Part shown: positions 57,986 to 64,000 of the stretch, one piece after another
How the letters are laid out: each line of letters opens with the position of its first letter
How positions within the stretch are numbered: position 1 is the first letter of the stretch
Source of the DNA: Coriaria nepalensis
Lineage: Eukaryota > Streptophyta > Magnoliopsida > Cucurbitales > Coriariaceae
NCBI GenBank assembly: GCA_027186245.1
Contig: CP114493.1
Location: 4,285,501 to 4,349,500 of the forward strand
Direction: 5' to 3'
DNA: 64,000 bases
Position numbers and translations under genes: made by a program
The notes under the pieces: model-generated
What the model saw: the letters and a program-made list of their open reading frames with translations, nothing else
Databases searched by the model: none
What the model was told of the DNA's origin: nothing

Positions 57986-60900
57986 CTACTTTCCTCTTGC
58001 CCTTTCCAAGTCAGGGAGATCTGAATTAATTAGACATGAAAAAGAAAACTTAATTAACATCTTAGGAAATTGAAAGAAGCATTTCCTCATTTCGCAAACT
58101 CTTGATACGCTCAAGACATGTTTCTCCATTAACAAGAAAGTAGTTGTATGCAACTACTGATGGTGAGAGGGATGATGGGTCCCACATGGGGTCAGGATCA
58201 CATGGTATCCAATGACAGGCTAGTCGAACTAAAAACAATTGAGCATATAAGAGTTCTGAAACTACAAAGAATAGGGACTCACAGAGCATTCCATCATCAT
58301 CACTGCTTCCATCATCTAGACCCTCATTCTGTTCAAAAGGAAGAAGAAATGGGGAGACAAAAGTAATTAAACAGGTATCAAAGTTTTACTCTGCTAAATT
58401 CACATTAGAAAACAAAAAGGAATCAACTTACTGTGGCATCATCATCGAAGTTCAAATCGGCTGGAAAAAAAATTCTCAAGTCAGATTATTAAATATCTTC
58501 TAGAGAACTGCTCAGCAACTAAAGGCTAAAGATATAATTTCAAAAGGGTAATAAGTTATTCTGTACTCATAAGAAAGTACTTTTACATAAATCATTGGAG
58601 TATCTTCTAGAGTTAGCTCGTCAGAATGTAAGAGACTATCAACAAAAAATCATGGCAGTAGCTTGCAAATTGACACAGGAGCTAAGAACTACATCAATAA
58701 GTGTAAGTTGAATAAGGTAGTCGGCCAAGAGTACATCTTATGTGGTATTTTAAGTGTTTATTCTTAATCAAATCTCAATGTGATCTGAAAAAAGACTATT
58801 GCAACAGGGAAAAACATGTAGTGGGAAAAGACAATACACAGATCAGACAACATTTGAAACTTTAAACGATAGTTAGACTTTGATGCCCATTTATTGCAAT
58901 ACCATGAAGCATATATTCAACATCGCACTACAAGTCTACAATATAAGATGTAAGATGTCATTAATGGAGGTTCTTCACTATTATGCCTTTTTTTGTTTTT
59001 TTTACTTGAATTGACTATTGTTTCTTTGATTACTGAAATTCTAGATTTAACCAGTTGAACATTGAGCTGAATGTAGCCAAATTTGATATATCAACCCAAA
59101 ATTATAGGCAACAAAGTTATGGAATGAAATAAAAAATCCAAACTATATATTTAACATTATTAGTTAATTATTTGGATTATGACATTCATAAAAAACGTGG
59201 CAGTAAAATGGTACTTAACACCACACATTTGATTCTCTAATGCAATATAAGTCCACTAAAAAGAAAAAAAGACATAACCCAAAAGTTGCAAGTCTATTAG
59301 ACCCGTCATTATTATTATTATTAGTATTATTATTATGGGGCTATATAGTAATTGGCTGATTAGTAATATAAATAGGAATAGTATAGTTAGGGTTTATGGA
59401 GGAATTGATTTTGGAGAGTAAGAACTCTTAGGGAGAGACGATCTACCTTTCAAATAGTAGACCAACTTATGTTATTTTGGTTATTGCATAATAAAAATTA
59501 GCCCTAATTCTATATCTCTAGATCGGATCCTATCAAATTGGTATCAGAGCACTTGATCAACGATGGCTGCGAAGAAGGTAGAAGCACTCGAGGAGGAATT
59601 GGAGAGTGAAGTGATGGCAATTAAAACAATGATTGAAGAACGCTTCTCGACAGTACAACAGTTTTCGTCGTTGGAAGCTATGTTGGTTAAACTGACCGAG
59701 ATGCAAACTAGGTCACCACCACCGAACCCTGACCAAGGTAGAGACGATTATGGTCGGGCAGTAGGGGACACTGCCGGAGGGGGCAGCTAGGGTAGTCGCA
59801 GTGGACGCAAAGCAGTCGCAGAGGGGGGACTGGCGGCGGGCGGCGCCGAGGTGGGCGCGGGCGCTGGCGGCCAGGCTAGGGCAGAGTTTGGCAACGACTT
59901 GGGGGAAAGTTCCAGGACAGCAATGCCGATGTGGGGATCGGACGGAAGGGGTCAATTCGGAAAAGGGGAAAAAGGGGTGGAGCAATGGCCGACTAGTGGT
60001 TACGCAACAGGGACCGCCCATGGCGGTCCCTGCTGCGTAACCACTAGTTCGGTGGAACCCCCATGGACTGGGCAAGGGCAGTATGCTGTGGGGCAGGGCA
60101 GAATGTGGGCTGAACCGCAGATTCGCAAGCTGAAAATGCCTATCTTTGAAGGCAAGAATGCAACCGCATGGGTCTATAGGGTGGAAAGATACTTCGCGGT
60201 TAACGGGCTCTCCGAAGAGGAAAAGTTGCAGGCATCGGGTCTCTATTTGGAGGGGCCGACATTGTCATGGTTCCAATGGTGCGAGCATCGCCAACCCATT
60301 AGGTCATAGGCGGAATTCAAGCAACGGGTAATGGTAAGGTTTCGGACCTCGCAAGATGGGGACTTATATGAATAGTTCTTGGCCCTTCGCCAAGAGGGGA
60401 CAGTTTTGGAATATCGGGAGAAATTTAAGTTGCTTTCCGGCCCATTAACGGGTGTCTCTCCAGAGGTCTTGGAGGGAAATTTTTTAAAGGGGTTGAAGAC
60501 GAAAATTCGGGCAGCATTGAGGTTGCTATGGCCACAGGGACTTGGGGAGTATATGGACTTGGCATTACAAGTGGATGAGAAGAAAAATACCAAAAAACAG
60601 CCATGACAATTTTGTTCACAACGGTTATATCGGGAACCCTAGTGCTAGGACTCAAACCATTACCATCGGTAAGGATGCGCTGGAAGAGAGGAGAGCAGGG
60701 TACCGTCCAGAAGGGAGTTTCAAAAGGTTGACGGAGACAAAGATCTAAAACAAAAGAGCCAAAGGGTTGTGTTTTCGTTGTGATGAGAAATTTTCGTCTG
60801 GGCATCATTGTACGGATAGGAGGCTCCAAGTGTTAACAGTGGGTAATGAGGATGATGATATGGTGGAACCGGAGGAGGAGAGGGAGGGGGAACTAGTGTG

Positions 60901-63234
60901 TCACCATTTAGACCCCCGATTTCCGGACCATCCGCATCGTACTGCAGTTTCCCAATTTCCACCTTGAGGACAAGGTGTCTTGTTGGGAGGGGAGTAATGT
61001 TAGACCCGTCATTATTATTATTATTAGTATTATTATTATGGGACTATTTTAGTAATTGGCTCTAATTAATAGTATAAATAGGAATAGTATGGTTAGGGTT
61101 TATGGAGGAATTGATTTTTGAGAGTAAGAACTCTTAGGGAGAGACGGTCTATCTTTCGAATAGTAGACCAACCTATGTTATTTTGGTTATTGCATAATAA
61201 AAATTAGCTCTAATTTTATATCTCTAGATCGGGTCCTATTCCCTCAGACCTCAGGTTTGAAATTACAATTAAAGTCATATAGAAATCAAGGCATGATTAG
61301 AGAAGGCATACATCCTATTCCAAGACATAACAACGAAATAGAGAGTTCCATGATGAATATGAAGACAATTTGGTCGAGACAGAAATGTCCATGGTAGTTT
61401 GACAAATCAGTCGTATGTATCTGGTAAAGTTTCATATTATCAATTCATATGATCTCCTGTAAATGATAAATTTTATATTCAAAATATGCGCCTGCTAATG
61501 GAGTCCTATGTTTGGTATCCAAGGTGTTTTAGGCTACTTAGCTTTCATTTTCTTCTGTTAGTTAAGTGAGAGTCACAATTAGAAAGTCCACTTCCAGATC
61601 TAGTGACAACTAAATTACACAATCTCATATATAGTCTTTGAATTACTCTAAGGTGGTTTAAAAAGGAATTGAGTGTTCTTCCTTTAACTATCTTCTGCAT
61701 CCCTAGTGTTTCCCTATCCCTTATCCTTCTGGGTTCTTTCTTTTCTTCTCGGGTCCTGTAAAAAACTTTTGACATTTCTAACCACCATATTTGTCCTAAT
61801 ATATTCCCTATCCTTTTTTCAAGCCCTTAACTTGCACAAATCGGAAATCCCATCACTTCATGTTTTAGCCCTCATATAGCCTTTGAATCCAATTAGAGAA
61901 GTGTTCAGTTACATGTCACACACAATTTCTCACAGTCTTGATTCTTCAATTCCGGAAACTTACAGTTATTAGATTCCATCATTTCACACAATAAGTATAT
62001 TAAGCCAATGACCATCCTATGAACATACAGCTAAACACATGGAAAGTACCTACTCCATTCTACATCTAAACCTCTATATCCAGACATAGTGGTTGTCCGT
62101 TTTCAAATTTAATCCAGGAACGTTGTTTAAACTTCATAACTAAAACCTAGTTTCATAGTATAAGAAAATGGTACCAAAGATCCACTTTGATAAAAATCCA
62201 AAATATATTGAACTCTTGACTATAAGACAGTTCTATTATTCCATTAGGAGCTCTACTTATCTCAGGAGAGAAAGAGATATGAGTATTACTGATAGCACGA
62301 ACAAGTGTAAATGGTACCTTAATCTATGTTATCTTTTCTCCTATCCCCTATGGAATCTCTTTATTTAGGATTCAAAGATTCAGAAGAGATTGAAAGAAGA
62401 CATAAAAATTTGACAGCCTCTACTAGTTTTGTTCAAGTTTATGAATCCTTACAATCTGATTCTTCATCATCTTCGTCACACCATCTGTTCCAATCAACCT
62501 TTAGATATGGTGCAGGCTTTGCTTCCGACTTTAAAAGTCTACTCCACCAAATTTTCTGCTCTTTCTGGATTGAGCAGAGAATATTCCTTAACCCAACTTT
62601 AGTTTTACAGCCCTGCACCAAGTTAAGCGGATAAATAACTTAGCTTTAAAGGAAAAAAAAAAAGAACTTTTAATTTTAGGAACTTTGGAAAAGACCTCAC
62701 CTCTGAAATGATTGTTCCAAAAAGTTCAAGACTGAGGTCAAAAGATTCACCGTGAGCCCCTCTGGCAGAGAAACGAAATGATCCATGAGGCTCACACTTG
62801 ACAGAGATATCTTTAGCATCAGGTAGAGCAATTGTCAGGTAAACTTTGTCTGACCGTTGAGCCCATAGAACCTCTGGATTTCGACTGGGTACGAACCAAA
62901 ATGAGAACAGTAAGTAATAAAACCCAAAAAGAAATGGAGTAAGTATAAAGTACAAGTCGCAAAGAGGAAGTAAAATACAACATGATTATGCAAATAATTC
63001 CGGGAAAGGTGGAAGAAATGATTTTTTGGAACTGAAGTTTAAAGAAGTGCATTTCCTACAATTATGAGACAAAAAATGAAACGTATGTAGCATATTTTGC
63101 GAAGAAATTGAAGCAATGCAAGTAAAGGAGAGGTAGAACCAGAAACCCTAAAAAAGCCCATAGTATTCTCTAATTAGATAGATTCACTGAAATGTTACGG
63201 GAAAATTTTCCGAAAGTTATCAAGAATACCTCAT
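57986..63234 (-). CDS. p23-2-like: p23-2-like HSP90 co-chaperone, 152 aa, six exons
   Basis: p23 binds the ATP-bound, closed HSP90 dimer in cytosol and nucleus and modulates its ATPase cycle. Exons on the minus strand are 63230-63234, 62701-62884, 62453-62612, 58432-58460, 58283-58328 and 57986-58020 (459 nt with stop). All introns are GT-AG and all phases close. Exon 1 carries only ATG AG; codon 2 is completed in exon 2 to give [16 protein letters not shown]. The CS domain covers residues about 3-92, including [20 protein letters not shown] in exon 3. The tail is acidic ([21 protein letters not shown]). The C-terminus, [11 protein letters not shown], agrees with the ending I remember for Arabidopsis p23-2, not the Gly-rich tail of p23-1. 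Intron 3 is 3992 nt because it hosts a gag-only LTR element. No coding lesion is visible. Confidence 0.95.
58461..59294 (-). other. p23 intron 3, part distal to exon 3, without recognised element
   Basis: Non-coding AT-rich DNA between p23 exon 4 and the gag-only element. I saw no open frame or repeat of note. Confidence 0.45.
59563..60967 (+). pseudogene. gag of the intronic gypsy element, disrupted
   Basis: The reading starts at the ATG at 59563 ([14 protein letters not shown]), 13 bases after the primer site. It proceeds through a glycine-rich region and then the retrotransposon gag core: [49 protein letters not shown] and [16 protein letters not shown] single zinc knuckle near 60770-60815 reads [14 protein letters not shown]. 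In-frame stops at about 59788, 60308, 60373 and 60605, plus frame changes, make it non-functional as it stands. Protease, RT, RNase H and integrase are absent. Confidence 0.85.
59992..60048. repeat. 57-bp near-perfect palindrome in the gag of the intronic element
   Basis: The left arm 59992-60018 (ACTAGTGGTTACG onward) and right arm 60022-60048 are inverted copies of 27 bases with one mismatch, separated by the three bases CAT. It lies inside the gag frame and would form a strong hairpin in DNA or RNA. Confidence 0.9.
61243..62452 (-). other. p23 intron 3, part next to exon 3
   Basis: Non-coding intron sequence without a recognised element. The frame at 61545-61775 on the minus strand has no family features. 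Confidence 0.45.
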
Positions 63235-64000
63235 TTGATTCGAACTGGATCTAATTGACCGGAATTTAGTTGTTTGAAGAACCCTCGTTGTAGTTGCAGG
63301 GTTTCAGTTTCCAATTCACGTCAACCTCGTCGGGCTCCAGTTAGAGTTACAGCAAAAACTCTCTTATTACCACTCGACCAACAGAATCCCAACACCACGT
63401 CACCGATAAAGCGTGCTATGATATGCTAAGCTTCCGAAATTCGACGTAAATGAGAGAAATTGAGGATAAAGATACATTTTGCATGTTCTGAAATTCTTTT
63501 AAGTCAATATTTTTTTGTTAACCATCTTTAAAAAAATAGTTAAATTAAATTTTAAAAAAAATTGAAAAAATTAAAATAATCTTAAATCAAAAATTTTGAA
63601 ATTCGGAACGAAATTTAAATTTAACTTTACCTATTGAGATGATTACATTCGTTCACAACACTTTGACATACCGTTGAGAAAATATTTTGATATTCTAAAG
63701 TTATTTTTCATAGATAATACTTTTACTATACTATTTTTCTTGGACATCGCTTTCTCTCATTTCTTTCACTTTCTTCTTCTTCTCACTTTTCTTCTATCAA
63801 TCCACATGATATTAAGTTATTAAGCTCTATCAATCTGAATGACACTTCTCTTTTTTTTTCTCCATCACTTAAAATTAATAATATGGAGATAATTTCCGAT
63901 CGGGTAGGCTGAAGATCAAGAACAAACTATTCAACCCAACTCAATGAGACTAAAAAATAGACTCATTGAGAAGATCAAATGATCTACAAAGTTGACTCAT
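63235..64000. other. p23 leader and upstream region to the window edge
   Basis: About 63235-63430 is the likely p23 leader on the minus strand; it is less AT-rich than its surroundings. Beyond that lie AT-rich DNA and a pyrimidine-rich run (63740-63870). No gene was recognised before the edge. I found no convincing heat-shock element; TTC and GAA words near 63430-63500 lack the required spacing. Confidence 0.4.

Larger units (their letters stand above)
59295..61242 (+). mobile_element. Gag-only Ty3/gypsy LTR element inside p23 intron 3, antisense to the gene
   Basis: Two LTRs of about 241 and 245 bases, 59295-59535 and 60998-61242, bound a 1.46-kb interior. A tRNA-Met-type primer site TGGTATCAGAGC lies at 59539-59550, four bases after the 5' LTR. 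A polypurine tract, GGGAGGGGAGTAA, directly precedes the 3' LTR. Both LTRs share an (ATT)n tract and TATAAATAGGAATAG; by eye about fifteen positions differ. The interior codes gag only. Near 60925-60997 a reading [10 protein letters not shown] then WEGSNV, the usual chromovirus-type pol C-terminus, is fused behind the gag, so protease to integrase was deleted in an ancestor. No clear target duplication was found. Confidence 0.85.

Noticed and set aside
59713..60829. Minus-strand frames over the intronic gag, potentially extra p23 exons
   Set aside because: They are antisense to recognisable gag and zinc-knuckle sequence, and p23 exons 3 and 4 already join in phase without them.
63430..63500. 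Heat-shock element in the p23 promoter
   Set aside because: TTC and GAA triplets are present, but they are separated by one base instead of two, so they do not form a proper element.
1..64000. tRNA, rRNA, snRNA, microRNA genes or CRISPR arrays
   Set aside because: I saw no sequence with the needed conserved boxes or repeat-spacer structure. The tRNA-like words at 59539 and 47640 are retrotransposon primer sites.

Overview
This is nuclear DNA of a flowering plant, most likely a woody or otherwise repeat-rich eudicot. The evidence is long AT-rich intergenic DNA, GT-AG spliced genes of plant-only families, and many decayed Ty1/copia, Ty3/gypsy and Mutator-like elements. I see no bacterial, phage or CRISPR feature. 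I could not place the species.

Four protein-coding genes look real, and all are on the minus strand. (1) A TRICHOME BIREFRINGENCE-LIKE/YLS7-type O-acetyltransferase (1-2959, running off the left edge) has a spliced 5' leader out to about 3960. (2) A small three-exon gene (12508-13059) encodes a 91-residue PSY-type sulfated-peptide precursor; its exons are too short to stand out as open frames. (3) An intronless MCTP17-like protein with four C2 domains and a membrane anchor occupies 26810-29830. (4) A six-exon p23-2-like HSP90 co-chaperone spans 57986-63234. Its 4-kb third intron contains a complete small LTR element, in antisense, that keeps gag but has lost pol. From memory of Arabidopsis, MCTP17 (At3g03680) and p23-2 (At3g03773) are neighbours there too, so genes 3 and 4 may be an old conserved pair separated here by about 28 kb of transposon debris.

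The rest is layered mobile DNA. 5.2-9.9 kb: LTR remnants and a GC-rich two-copy tandem repeat. 13.6-19.1 kb: possible hAT-like debris, several minisatellites and a recurring GTCGACCC-type motif. 19.3-24.9 kb: LTRs in both orientations and a copia RNase H tail. 24.9-26.0 kb: a possible non-autonomous element with repeated subterminal motifs. 31.1-33.4 kb: a dead MULE transposase. 35.0-42.1 kb: two internally deleted copia elements on the minus strand, one LTR of which holds an insertion with a foldback element. 43.0-50.6 kb: two DUF1985/Ulp1-type MULE fragments flanking a truncated Athila/Tat-like gypsy element. 50.7-54.1 kb: four nearly identical ~830-bp tandem repeats. 54.4-54.6 kb: a fragment that looks like the N-terminal part of digalactosyldiacylglycerol synthase 1. 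54.8-57.3 kb: another copia relic.

The genes do not form a pathway: cell-wall acetylation, peptide signalling, plasmodesmal ER-plasma membrane tethering and HSP90 regulation are independent. The more unusual items are the gag-only element inside the p23 intron, the recent ~830-bp array, the captured DGD1-like piece and the GTCGACCC motif shared by separate elements.
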